This document shows, piece by piece, positions 53,572 through 62,791 of a DNA stretch of 64,000 nucleotides (positions are counted from its first letter, which is position 1; every line of letters begins with the position of its first letter). The notes beneath the pieces were generated by a model. That model searched no databases. It saw only the letters and a program-made list of their open reading frames with translations, and had not been told where the DNA came from. The DNA is from an uncultured beta proteobacterium. Lineage in GTDB: Bacteria; Pseudomonadota; Gammaproteobacteria; Burkholderiales; Burkholderiaceae_C. The stretch is from positions 19,186 to 83,185 of the forward strand of contig CAJAES010000078.1 in assembly GCA_903938815.1 (NCBI GenBank), in the 5' to 3' direction. The position numbers were made by a program, and so were the translations under genes.

Positions 53572-55533
53572 TCAGAACAGCGTCGTCACCTTCACCGTCC
53601 CGCCGAGGTTCTCCACCTCCACGCCGCCCGCGCCGCTGCGCGCCAGGCGGATCATGCGGTCGTTGGTGGCCAGGATCTCGGCCACGAAACCGCGCACGCC
53701 GCGCGCCTGCGCGTGGGCAGCGAGCCGGCGCTGCAGCAGCGCCCCGAGGCCGGTGCCCTGCCAGTCGGGGTGGACCATGAACGCGGTCTCGGCGAGGTTG
53801 GTGCTGGGGTCGACCACGTAGAGCGCGTGCGCGACCACCATCGGGTTCTCGCGCGCGCCGGTGACGGCCACCAGGGCGACCTCGGTCTCGTCGTCGAGGT
53901 TGCACAGGCGCTGCACGTCGCGCAGCGACAGCCCCTTGATCTTGCGGAAGAAGCGCGTGTAGACGTCGCGCTCGGGCAGTCGGTGGAACAGGTCGCGCAC
54001 GGGGTCGCCGTCGGTGGGGCCAGCCGGGCGAAGCAGCACATCGCGGCCGTCCTTCAGTGTCGCGGCGTGTTCCTCGTGCACGGCGTAGGCGCGCAGGTTG
54101 CGCAGCACGTGGTCGTCGGGGATGTAGCCGAGCGCCCGCGCTTCCTCGGCGAGCGCCGCCCGATGGTCGGGGTGCGCGATCTGGATCAGCGCCACCGCGC
54201 GCTCCCGGATCGAACGGCCGAAAAGGTAGGCGATGCCGTATTCGGTGACGACGTAGTGCACGTCGGAGCGGGCGATGGTGGCGCCCTCCCCCGCCGCCAG
54301 CGTGGCGCGGATGCGCGAGCGCTGGCCGTCGCCCTCCAGGGAAGCGAGACAGATGATGGCCTTGCCGCCCGCCGAACGCGAAGCGCCCTGCAGGAACTCC
54401 AGCTGAGCGCCGAGCCCGCCGTAGAAGCCGCCGTCGAGCTGGTCGGCGCAGACCTGGCCCGTGAGGTCGACGGCGAAGGCCTGGGTCACCGACACCATGC
54501 GGTGCTGCGCGGCAATGACGGCCGGGTCGGCCACGGCGTCCAGCGGCTGGAAGCTGAACAGCGGGTTGCGGTCGATCAGGTCATAGAGCCTGCGCGAGCC
54601 CATCGCCATGCTCGCGACGATCTTGCCGGGCTGGTGCGTCTTGCGCCGGCCCGTGATGACGCCACGCTCGATCAACGGCAGGATCGCGTCGGTGATGACG
54701 TCGGAGTGGATGCCGAGATCCTTCCGGTCTGACAGGAAGGCCAGCGCCGCATGGCTGAAGCGGCCGGGGCCGACCTGCAGCGTCGAGCCGTCGTCGATGA
54801 TGCCGCTGATGTAGCGCGCGATCTGCTCGACGACCGGCTCATCGGTGCGTGGGTGGTGGTACTCGATGACGGGCGTGTCCACCGGCACCAGGTAATGGAT
54901 CTGCCCCACGTGCAGCATCGAGTCGCCCATCGTGCGGGGCATCGCGGGGTTGACCTCGGCGACCACCAGACGCGCCTTGGACACCGCGGCCATGACCACG
55001 TCGACCGACACCCCCAGGCTGACGTAGCCGTACTCGTCGGGCATCGAGACCTGGATCAGCGCCACGTCCACCGGGATGCGCCCGATGGCGATGAGCTGCG
55101 GCACGCGCGCCGCCGACACCGGCACGTAGTCGGCAAGACCCCGGCGCACTGCGGTGCGCAGGTCCTGGCCCACGTAGAAGCAGCGGTGGCGGTAGCGCGT
55201 CTGCGGCAGGCCCTCGGCGTCGAGCGTGACGGCGCCATCGGTCAGGAAGTGCAGCAGCTCGAGGTCGGTGCGCCAGGGCGTCAGCTCGTCGAGCGCCGCC
55301 ACCAGCGTGCGCGGCGTGGCGCAGGCGGTGCCGACGAAGACATGGTCGCCGCTCTTCACCGACTGCAGCGCAGCGTCGGCGGTGCAGACCTTGGCGGCAC
55401 AGGACGCCAGGCGAGGGTCCGGCGCCGCTGCGGGCGCAGTGTCGGTCGTGGTGGCGGGCGCGGTGTCTGCAGAAGCAGCGGGGCGGCGTTGCCAGGCGGC
55501 GGTCAGGCGGTCCAGCAATTGGCGGGCACTCAT
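53572..55533 (-). CDS. Acetyl-CoA hydrolase/CoA-transferase fused to a GNAT domain
   Basis: 653 residues. Residues from about 55 to 480 are a family-I CoA-transferase/acetyl-CoA hydrolase (KSGDHVFVGTACATPRTLVAAL, GVSVDVVMAAVSKARLVVAEVNP, GRFSHAALAFLSDRKDLGIHSD, HYVVTEYGIAYLFGRSIRERA; landmarks). Residues 495-640 are a GNAT acetyltransferase (ETAFMVHPDWQGTGLGALLQRR carries the acetyl-CoA motif). At GIHSD, where I recall CoA-transferases having a catalytic Glu (GIHTE), an Asp is found. The N-terminus has an Ala/Thr/Asp-rich linker. ATG 55533 overlaps the patatin stop (ATGA). Possible role: coupling CoA-ester level to protein or metabolite acetylation (inference). Confidence 0.85.
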   Translation of the reverse strand: MSARQLLDRLTAAWQRRPAASADTAPATTTDTAPAAAPDPRLASCAAKVCTADAALQSVKSGDHVFVGTACATPRTLVAALDELTPWRTDLELLHFLTDGAVTLDAEGLPQTRYRHRCFYVGQDLRTAVRRGLADYVPVSAARVPQLIAIGRIPVDVALIQVSMPDEYGYVSLGVSVDVVMAAVSKARLVVAEVNPAMPRTMGDSMLHVGQIHYLVPVDTPVIEYHHPRTDEPVVEQIARYISGIIDDGSTLQVGPGRFSHAALAFLSDRKDLGIHSDVITDAILPLIERGVITGRRKTHQPGKIVASMAMGSRRLYDLIDRNPLFSFQPLDAVADPAVIAAQHRMVSVTQAFAVDLTGQVCADQLDGGFYGGLGAQLEFLQGASRSAGGKAIICLASLEGDGQRSRIRATLAAGEGATIARSDVHYVVTEYGIAYLFGRSIRERAVALIQIAHPDHRAALAEEARALGYIPDDHVLRNLRAYAVHEEHAATLKDGRDVLLRPAGPTDGDPVRDLFHRLPERDVYTRFFRKIKGLSLRDVQRLCNLDDETEVALVAVTGARENPMVVAHALYVVDPSTNLAETAFMVHPDWQGTGLGALLQRRLAAHAQARGVRGFVAEILATNDRMIRLARSGAGGVEVENLGGTVKVTTLF

Positions 55534-57377
55534 GGCGAATCCTTTCCGTCCAGCACACCGACGGCATGCTCGTAGCCCTGGCGCACGATCTCGTCGAACC
55601 GGTGCCAGTCGAGCATGCCGACGCGCGGCAGCGGCGGGTTGAAGTAGAGCTGCGTCAGTGCGCGCGACTGCCGCTGCCGCGAGGTGCTGTACAGCAGCGT
55701 GACGTTGACCAGGTAGTTCACCAGCGAAGGGAACCTGTAGCGGCGCCGGGCCCGCGGCCGCAGGCTGTCGCGCAGAAGGTCCCAGGTGCCGGGCACCTTG
55801 TCGGCATCGAGCCGTCCGGGCTCGCGCCCGCTGAGGTCCACGCCGATCACGCGCCCGACGCCGCGCCACTGGCGCATCACGTCCACCGGAAAGTTGTTGA
55901 AGGTGCCGCCGTCGCACAGCAGCTCGCCATCCACCAGCACCGGCGGCAGGGCGCCCGGAATGGCCACGCTGGCCATGATGGCGCGCTTCAGCGGCCCGGC
56001 GCGCAGCACCACCTCGCAGGCACGTGAGTAGTTGGTGGCGATGCAGTAGAAGCCCTTCCAGAAGTCCTCGATGTCGGCGGCGTGGCCCAGCGTGCGCTGG
56101 ATCGCTTCCTTCACGATGCCGGCCAGGCGGCGCCCCTTGATCAGCGACATCAGGGGCAGCCAGTTGTAGTCCCCCGTGGGCCTCGACATCATCGACCAGC
56201 GCGCGATGCGCAGCACGCTCTCCTCGTCGCGGTCCGAGGCGACGAACGTGGCCATGATGGACCCGATGCTGGTGCCGCCGACCACGTCGATCTCGATGCC
56301 GCGCTCCTTAAGCGCACGGTGCACGCCCAAATGGGCCAGCCCGCGCGCGCCGCCGCCGGCCAGCACCAGGCCGACGGCCGTGCGGCTCTGCAGGCGGGCG
56401 AGCCGGGCCATGTCGCGGTCCAGCGTCGGGCGGATGTGCGCATGGTCCGCCAGGGGCCGGCGCGCCAGCCACGCGGCGGTGCCCTTCGGCGAAGGCCGGT
56501 CGGCGGGATGCAGCAGCACGAGCACTTCGGTGGCGTCGGTGCGCGGCGGGCGGGCCACCAGGCACTCCGACTCGATCGCGTGCAGCACCGGCGGCGCCTC
56601 GGGGTCGGCCAGCAGCAGCAGTTCATCGCAATGACGCGTGCAGCGGGTCGTCCAAGGCGTGGCGGTGGCGTCGCTCAGCAGCAGCACGAAGTCATGGGCC
56701 GCCTCGATCTCGTCGAGCCGTACCGCGATGCGGCGGTTTGCATCGATGTCGGTGAAGGGCCGCCCGGTGATGCCGGGCTCCCCCAGTTCGGCGTCCAGCG
56801 TCGCGGCATCGATCACGGCGGTCCGGCCGTGCTGCGCGAGGTGGGGCGCCAGGCGGCGCACGAAGTCCGCCTGGTCGACGCCGTCGCTGATGGGGATGAC
56901 GCCCATCGTCACGGGGCGGTCGAGCACCGAGCGGGCTCCTTCGGTCTGCAGGCGCTGGATGATCTGGCGCGTGAGCGCGATCGATGCCTGCGCGCTGAGG
57001 GACAGCAACGCCAGGAACTCGGCCTTGCCCAGCCGCACGAGTACCGAATCGCGGATGGCCACCAGCGTGGCGGAGCGGGGCTCGTCGGTGTACAGGCTCA
57101 TCTCGCCCACCACCTGCCCGCGCGAGATCTCGCGCACCACGCGCTGGCTGCCGTCGTCCTGCCGTATGTAGGTTCGCAGCCTCCCGCTGACCAGCAGGTA
57201 CATCGCGTCACCCGGTTCGCCCTGGGTCATCAAGGGCTGGCCACCGGCCACCTCGACCCAGCTCAGATGGGATCGCAGCAATGCAATGGCGGCGGGCTCG
57301 AGGTCTGGCAATGCGGCATGGAGATGCTGCCGCAGCAATGCGTCCAGATAGTGGGGTCGCTCTTCGTTTTGGTTCAT
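55530..57377 (-). CDS. Patatin-like phospholipase with cyclic-nucleotide-binding domain
   Basis: 615 residues. The N-terminal cNMP-binding domain (about 20-140) has GEPGDAMYLLVSGRLRTYIRQ and GQVVGEMSLYTDEPRSATLVA. A middle region (150-300) has features of a P-loop-like/Rossmann fold but is unassigned. The C-terminal patatin domain has the oxyanion motif LAGGGARGLAHLGVHRAL, nucleophile Ser in GGTSIGSIMA and catalytic Asp in CDGGTFNNFPVD. This is the NTE/neuropathy-target-esterase-like bacterial architecture: a lysophospholipase possibly gated by cAMP or cGMP. Translationally coupled to the CoA-transferase-GNAT gene. Confidence 0.92.
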   Translation of the reverse strand: MNQNEERPHYLDALLRQHLHAALPDLEPAAIALLRSHLSWVEVAGGQPLMTQGEPGDAMYLLVSGRLRTYIRQDDGSQRVVREISRGQVVGEMSLYTDEPRSATLVAIRDSVLVRLGKAEFLALLSLSAQASIALTRQIIQRLQTEGARSVLDRPVTMGVIPISDGVDQADFVRRLAPHLAQHGRTAVIDAATLDAELGEPGITGRPFTDIDANRRIAVRLDEIEAAHDFVLLLSDATATPWTTRCTRHCDELLLLADPEAPPVLHAIESECLVARPPRTDATEVLVLLHPADRPSPKGTAAWLARRPLADHAHIRPTLDRDMARLARLQSRTAVGLVLAGGGARGLAHLGVHRALKERGIEIDVVGGTSIGSIMATFVASDRDEESVLRIARWSMMSRPTGDYNWLPLMSLIKGRRLAGIVKEAIQRTLGHAADIEDFWKGFYCIATNYSRACEVVLRAGPLKRAIMASVAIPGALPPVLVDGELLCDGGTFNNFPVDVMRQWRGVGRVIGVDLSGREPGRLDADKVPGTWDLLRDSLRPRARRRYRFPSLVNYLVNVTLLYSTSRQRQSRALTQLYFNPPLPRVGMLDWHRFDEIVRQGYEHAVGVLDGKDSP

Positions 57378-57572
57378 TCGGCGGTTGCACCCAGGGCTCG
57401 AGGCACTTTACCCGAGCCAGCGAGATCAACTGCCGATTCAACCGCCGATTGCGTTACATCAGGGAATGCCCGGGCCTTGCTTCACCTTCATGCGAACCCG
57501 CCGATAGTCCATCATCGACGGCCTTTGTCCCGAGGCGCCGCCCCGTCATCGCCGACAGCAAGAATCGAGTCC

Positions 57573-60509
57573 ATGAGTGTTCACGCCGTCCCCGATGCCA
57601 GCCACCCACCGGCGTTGCGCCATGGCCATGTGCCGGGCGCGAAGGTGCTGGACGTCGGCCAGGACATTGCCTTCGACGACATCACTGCGCTCGCCGCCCA
57701 GATATGCGGTACGTCGACGGCACTGATAGCCTTCGACGATGGGGACAGGTTGTGGATCAAGGGCAGCTCGGGTCCGGCCGCGCCGCAGTGGGCAACCGAC
57801 CGTGCCTTCCTGGCAGCTGCCCTCGGGAGCCCCGAGATCTTCGTGGTGGCGGACGCCACTCAGGACACGCGCTTCAGCGGCCACGCACTGTTCGCGCAGG
57901 ACCCGGGCCTGAACTTCTTCGTGGCCTGCCCACTCATCACGGCGGAAGGAAAGACGCTAGGCTTGCTGTGCGTGCTCGATGCCGCAGCGCGGCCGCTGAC
58001 AACGGCTCAGGGCGGCGCGCTGATGCGGCTGGCCCGACAGGCGATGCACCTGATCGAACTCCATCGCGCGCGGCAACAGGCGCACGATACGCAGGGCGAA
58101 CTTCGCCGCCTGGCGCTGGTGGCCGAACGCACGCGCAACGTCGTCATCCTGTCCGATATCGATGGCCGGGCGACCTGGACGAACGACGCCTTCACCCAGG
58201 TCACCGGTTTCGAGGCACACGAACTGATCGGCCACAAGCCGGGCGAACTGCTGCACTTCGCAGGCACGTCCCCCGAAGCGTCGGGCGCACTGCGCGAAGC
58301 CATCCGGAACCAACGGCCCTGCAGGGTGCAGTTGCTCAACTTGAGCAAGCAGGGGCGGCCGTACTGGATGGATGTCGACCTGCAGCCGCTGCACGACAGC
58401 CAGGGCCACTGTGAGGGTTTCGTCGCGGTCGAGACCGACATCACCGAACTGATGCTGGAGCGCGAGCAATCGCGCACGCTGCTGGACGCCTTGCCGGTGG
58501 GCGTGCTGCTGCAGGGTGTCGACGGCGTCACGCGGCGCGTCAATCCGGCTGCAGCACGCATCCTGGCGGTGCCGGAGAGCAGCCTGATCGGCGCCACGAC
58601 CCAGGCCGCACGCTGGAAGACCGTGAACGCCGAGGGCAAGCCGCTCACCGACGAAGAGCGCCCCCTGAGCCGGGTGCTCCAGACCGGCGCGGCCACCGCG
58701 CCCGAACGCCTCGGAATCATCACGCCGGCGGGCGAACGGCGCTGGCTCGATCTCAGCTGCGTGCCGCTGCCCGGCGCCGATGGCCGACTGGCAGGCGCGA
58801 TCACCTGCTTTGCGGACGTCACCGACAAGGTCCAGGCAGATGGCCTGCTGCGGGCATCGATGCTCGCCGCCGACCTCGGCCCCTGGAGCTGGGAGCCCCA
58901 TACCAACCATTGGACGCTGTCGCTCGCGTGGGCGGAGCGATTCGGCCCCGGCGGGCAGGCGCCCGACTGGCTCAAGCGCGTGCATCCGGACGACATCGCT
59001 GCCGCACTCGCGAGCCTGCGCAGCATGATCCGGGGCGAAGCACCGGTCTACCGGGCGGAGTTCCGCATCCGGATGCGCGACAACCAGTACCGCTGGCTGC
59101 TCTCGTGTGCCGCCGTGAGCGAGCGCGGCGCCGACGGCCGCGTCCACCGCGTCACCGGTGTCCTGATGGACATCGACGAACGCAAGCGGGCCGAGGAGGA
59201 ACTCGCCATCGCGGCCTCCACGGATGCGCTGACAGGCCTGCCCAATCGCAGCCTGCTGCACGATCGCCTGAGCCGGGCGCTGCAGGCGGCCCGCCGTCAC
59301 GACCGCAAGGGCGCCCTGCTCTTCCTGGACCTCGACCACTTCAAGCGCGTGAACGACAGCCACGGGCACCCCATGGGGGACGCGCTGCTCAAGCAGGTGG
59401 CCCTGAGGCTGCGCGAAGCCGTGCGCGCCGAGGACACGCTCGCCCGCATGGGCGGTGACGAGCTCATGGTTCTGCTGCCGGAACTCGGCGGCGACATCGC
59501 TTCCGCGTCGCTGGCGGCGCAGCAGGTGGCCGACAAGCTGCGCCAGGCCCTGAGCCTGCCCTTCAGCATCGACAGCTTCGAGTTCCGCATCGGCGCCAGC
59601 ATGGGCATCACGGTGTTTCCGAAGTCGCCCACCGAAACCGCGGAAGACCTGGTGCGCGAAGCCGACACCGCAATGTACGAAGCCAAGCACGCCGAGCGGG
59701 GTTCGGTACGGCCCTTCGAAGGGGCGATGCAGCTGGCTGTGGCGAACCGGCTGAGCCTGGAGCGTGACCTTCAGCGCGCCCTGGCCGAGAACCAGCTGGA
59801 ACTGCATCTGCAAGGCAAGTGGTCGCCGGACGGCCGGCTTGCGGGCGCCGAGGCCCTGACCCGCTGGAAACACCCCGACCGCGGCGCGATCAGCCCGGCC
59901 GACTTCATCCCCGTGGCCGAAGACAGCGGCCTGATCCTGCCGCTGGGACGCTGGGTGATCGAGCAGGCCTGTGTGGCCGTTCTAGGTGCGCGTGCGAAGG
60001 GTCACGTCTGGCCGATCGCCATCAACGTGAGCCCGCGGCAGTTCAGCGATGCAGGCTTCGCAGGCGACTTGCGCCGCATCATCGACGCCGCCGGCGTGCA
60101 GCCGTCCTGGCTGACGCTGGAGTTGACCGAGGGCATCGTGCTGAAGGAGGGTGTGGCCTCGCTGATGCACGAGCTGGCGGCCCAGGGCTTCGGCTTCGCG
60201 ATCGACGACTTCGGAACCGGCTACTCGAACCTGATGTACCTGAAACGGCTGCCGGTGCACGAGATCAAGATCGACCGCGCCTTCGTGCGGGACGTCGTCA
60301 CCGACCCCGACGACGCGGTCCTGGTGCAGGCCATCATCGACATTGCCCGCAACTTCGAGATCGCCACCGTGGCCGAGGGCGTCGAGACGGCCGAACAGGC
60401 CGCCTTCCTGACGGCGCGCGGCTGCAAGCTCCTGCAGGGCTACCGGTTCGACCGACCCCGGCTCGCGGCGGATTTCATCGCCGGCCTGCCCGACACGTTG
60501 GCGCGCTGA
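57573..60509 (+). CDS. GAF-PAS-GGDEF-EAL bifunctional c-di-GMP protein
   Basis: 978 residues, no membrane helices. A GAF domain (about 25-165) is followed by PAS domains near 190-300, 305-425 and 425-545 (for example RTRNVVILSDIDGRATWTNDAF and EDSSLIGATTQAAR-type regions). GGDEF domain: GGDEL at 627-631 with I-site RAED. EAL domain: GAEALTRW (Glu760), NVSPRQF, LELTEGIVL, DDFGTGYSNLMYL, KIDRAFV, AEGVETAEQ, all catalytic residues present. Both synthesis and breakdown of c-di-GMP are possible. Start ATG 57573 with no strong ribosome site; the frame runs open far upstream over the patatin gene without homology. Confidence 0.9.
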   Translation: MSVHAVPDASHPPALRHGHVPGAKVLDVGQDIAFDDITALAAQICGTSTALIAFDDGDRLWIKGSSGPAAPQWATDRAFLAAALGSPEIFVVADATQDTRFSGHALFAQDPGLNFFVACPLITAEGKTLGLLCVLDAAARPLTTAQGGALMRLARQAMHLIELHRARQQAHDTQGELRRLALVAERTRNVVILSDIDGRATWTNDAFTQVTGFEAHELIGHKPGELLHFAGTSPEASGALREAIRNQRPCRVQLLNLSKQGRPYWMDVDLQPLHDSQGHCEGFVAVETDITELMLEREQSRTLLDALPVGVLLQGVDGVTRRVNPAAARILAVPESSLIGATTQAARWKTVNAEGKPLTDEERPLSRVLQTGAATAPERLGIITPAGERRWLDLSCVPLPGADGRLAGAITCFADVTDKVQADGLLRASMLAADLGPWSWEPHTNHWTLSLAWAERFGPGGQAPDWLKRVHPDDIAAALASLRSMIRGEAPVYRAEFRIRMRDNQYRWLLSCAAVSERGADGRVHRVTGVLMDIDERKRAEEELAIAASTDALTGLPNRSLLHDRLSRALQAARRHDRKGALLFLDLDHFKRVNDSHGHPMGDALLKQVALRLREAVRAEDTLARMGGDELMVLLPELGGDIASASLAAQQVADKLRQALSLPFSIDSFEFRIGASMGITVFPKSPTETAEDLVREADTAMYEAKHAERGSVRPFEGAMQLAVANRLSLERDLQRALAENQLELHLQGKWSPDGRLAGAEALTRWKHPDRGAISPADFIPVAEDSGLILPLGRWVIEQACVAVLGARAKGHVWPIAINVSPRQFSDAGFAGDLRRIIDAAGVQPSWLTLELTEGIVLKEGVASLMHELAAQGFGFAIDDFGTGYSNLMYLKRLPVHEIKIDRAFVRDVVTDPDDAVLVQAIIDIARNFEIATVAEGVETAEQAAFLTARGCKLLQGYRFDRPRLAADFIAGLPDTLAR

Positions 60510-60515
60510 GCCGCG

Positions 60516-60555
60516 CGGGTTCAGTCGCCCGGTTCAGTTTCACGGTTCAGTTTGC
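60516..60555. repeat. 13-14 bp tandem repeats between two convergent GGDEF-EAL genes
   Basis: Three units (CGGGTTCAGTCGCC, CGGTTCAGTTTCA, CGGTTCAGTTTGC) fill the convergent gap; a fourth, more diverged copy (CGGCTCAATCGCG) runs into the stop of the minus-strand gene. No stable terminator hairpin is seen. Confidence 0.8.
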
Positions 60556-60559
60556 CGGC

Positions 60560-62599
60560 TCAATCGCGCAGTGTGGCCGGCATCGTGGGCAGATGCGCCA
60601 GCGTGTGGTCGGAAGGGCCCGGGCGTGCTGGCGTGTGCGTCGCGGCGTCGGCGTGGTCCAGCGTGCCGGCGGCCACCGGGTGCCCCAGCAGGAAACCCTG
60701 GAACTCGTCGCAGCCGTGCTTTTGCAGCATGCGCAGCTGGCCCGCGGTTTCCACCCCCTCGGCGTTGACGCGGATCTGCAGCGAATGCGCCAGCGAGATG
60801 ATGGAGCGCACGATGAGGTTGACCTTGGGGTCGTGCGACAGCGCCTGGGTGAAGGCCTTGTCGATCTTCAGCTTGTCGAACGGAAAGCGCCAGAGGTAGG
60901 CCAGGCTGGACGAACCGGTGCCGAAATCGTCCATCGCGATGCGAACGCCCAGCGCCGCCAGCGAGCGCAGGGTTTCGACCACCTGGTCGGTGTTGCGCAT
61001 CAGCAGGGTCTCGGTGATCTCCAGCTCGAGCCGCCTCGGATCGAGCCCGCTCTGCTGCAGCACCCGCGTCACCTGCTCCACCAGCAGGTCGCCCCGGAAC
61101 TGCCCGGGCGACAGGTTGATCGACACCGTCAAGGGCGCTGGCCAGTGAGCGGCCTCCACGCACGCGCGGCGCAGCACCCAGTTGCCGAGCGATGCGATCA
61201 GGCCGTTGTCCTCGGCCAGCGGAATGAACTCAGCCGGCGTCAGCTCGCCGCGGGTGGGGTGCGTCCACCGCAGCAGGGCCTCGTAACCGGTCACCGTGCG
61301 GCCGTCGGCCGCGTATTGCGGCTGGTAGTGCAGGTGCAGGGCCTGCTGCTCGATCGCCAGGCGCAGATCGCGCACCAGTTCGCGGCGGCTCTGCAGCTCC
61401 TCGTCCAGCACGGCATCGTAGAAGCTGAAGCACCCGCGGCCGGCGTTCTTGGCCCGGTACAGCGCGAGGTCCGCCTTGTGCAGCAGTTCCTCGATCGAGC
61501 TGGCGTCGGTTCCGAAGACCGCGGCGCCCACGCTGGCGCCGCAGGCCACCGACGGATGCCCCGGCAACGCGTAGGGCCGGGACAACACGTCCAGGATCCG
61601 CTGCGCACCGCGCCTGAGCACCTCGTTGTTGTCCACCCCATGCTGAAGCACGGCGAATTCATCGCCGCCCAGGCGGGCCACGATGTCGCCACTGCGCACG
61701 ATTTCCCGCAGGCGAGCCGTGGCTTGGCGCAGGACCTCGTCACCGGCGGCGTGACCCAAGGTGTCGTTGACCTCCTTGAAGTGGTCCAGGTCCAGGCAGA
61801 GCACGGCAAAGTCACCGCCTCCCTGTCTGCGCCGCCCGAGCGCCTGATGCAGCGCATCACCGAAACTGCTGCGGTTGAGTGCGCCAGTCAGCACGTCATG
61901 GCGGGCGAGGAACCGCACCCGCTCCTCGGCACGGCGCTGCGCCGCCTGGCGCGAGCGCAGGTGCCACAGCCCGACCACCGCCACCACGGCCATCGCCAAG
62001 GCAGCGGCCAGAGCCTGCACCAGCAGCGTGGCCTGCACGCTGGCCTGGCGGGCGGTCTGGTCCACATAGACTTCCACAGCCCCGACGATGGCGCCCCCCT
62101 GCCGGATGGGCACATAGGCCTCGGTGTAGACGGCCGGCCGGTCCGGCACGCCACGGCCGTTCTTCAACTCGACATGGTTATCGCCACCGAGAACGATGGC
62201 CGCGACGCGCACATCGCGCACGCGGCCAGGGTCCTGGCCGATCCGGCCCGTGGCGCGGACCACCTCTGCATCCGGCTTGTCGAGGTCGTCTGAGACCAGC
62301 ATCTGGACACCGTCGCGGCGGAACAGCTTGAACCGGAAGACGTCGCCCGCCGCGCGCATGGCGCGCAGCGACTGCAGCGCCTCGATGCTCGGCTCGCCGC
62401 CCAGCAACGCCTGCAAGCCCGGCGTCGCCGCTGCCACGAAGTTCGCGTACTGCACCGCCAGGTGTTCGGCATCGCTGCGCAGTTGCTGGCGCGACGCAGC
62501 CAGCATGGCCAGGCCCACGGCAGCAAGGGCGACGGCGGCCGTGGCCACCCAGGCCAGCGGCCAGCGCCACGCCCCAGCCCCGCCAATCGCCCTGCCCAT
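60560..62599 (-). CDS. Membrane-bound GGDEF-EAL c-di-GMP protein
   Basis: 679 residues. Helix 1 near 12-33, a periplasmic sensor region (about 35-175, including VFRFKLFRRDGVQMLVSDDL and AYVPIRQGGAIVGAVEVYVD), helix 2 near 190-210. GGDEF at 311-315 is canonical, with I-site RSGD five residues before. EAL: GYEALLRW (Glu440), NLSPGQF, LEITETLL, DDFGTGSSSLAYL, KIDKAF, AEGVETAGQ, intact. Start ATG 62599 with GGGAG eight bases upstream. The C-terminal 35 residues are a Thr/Pro/His-rich tail. The 192 bases between it and the next gene show no feature I can name. Confidence 0.9.
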   Translation of the reverse strand: MGRAIGGAGAWRWPLAWVATAAVALAAVGLAMLAASRQQLRSDAEHLAVQYANFVAAATPGLQALLGGEPSIEALQSLRAMRAAGDVFRFKLFRRDGVQMLVSDDLDKPDAEVVRATGRIGQDPGRVRDVRVAAIVLGGDNHVELKNGRGVPDRPAVYTEAYVPIRQGGAIVGAVEVYVDQTARQASVQATLLVQALAAALAMAVVAVVGLWHLRSRQAAQRRAEERVRFLARHDVLTGALNRSSFGDALHQALGRRRQGGGDFAVLCLDLDHFKEVNDTLGHAAGDEVLRQATARLREIVRSGDIVARLGGDEFAVLQHGVDNNEVLRRGAQRILDVLSRPYALPGHPSVACGASVGAAVFGTDASSIEELLHKADLALYRAKNAGRGCFSFYDAVLDEELQSRRELVRDLRLAIEQQALHLHYQPQYAADGRTVTGYEALLRWTHPTRGELTPAEFIPLAEDNGLIASLGNWVLRRACVEAAHWPAPLTVSINLSPGQFRGDLLVEQVTRVLQQSGLDPRRLELEITETLLMRNTDQVVETLRSLAALGVRIAMDDFGTGSSSLAYLWRFPFDKLKIDKAFTQALSHDPKVNLIVRSIISLAHSLQIRVNAEGVETAGQLRMLQKHGCDEFQGFLLGHPVAAGTLDHADAATHTPARPGPSDHTLAHLPTMPATLRD

Positions 62600-62791
62600 G
62601 CGCACGCACTCCCCATCATTGCCGGCGACACAGACGCCGGTCGTGACGGGTTGTCGGCATGCATGGACCCCGCTTGAGGGAGCCCCATACCATCCGTGTG
62701 CTGAAGTTCCGCCCACAGCGCGGGCCGGGCAGCGGCCGAATGACAGCGAACAAAGTCCCGGTTCAGCGCATCGCGCCGCAAGGAGCGGGCA

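Noticed and set aside
56082..57572. In-frame upstream extension of the GAF-PAS-GGDEF-EAL gene by nearly 500 codons
   Set aside because: It lies antisense to the patatin gene and lacks domain similarity. ATG 57573 begins just before the GAF domain.
62600..62791. Possible small gene or terminator between the RND pump and the membrane GGDEF-EAL gene
   Set aside because: Short frames here lack motifs and ribosome sites, and no stable hairpin with a T run was found.
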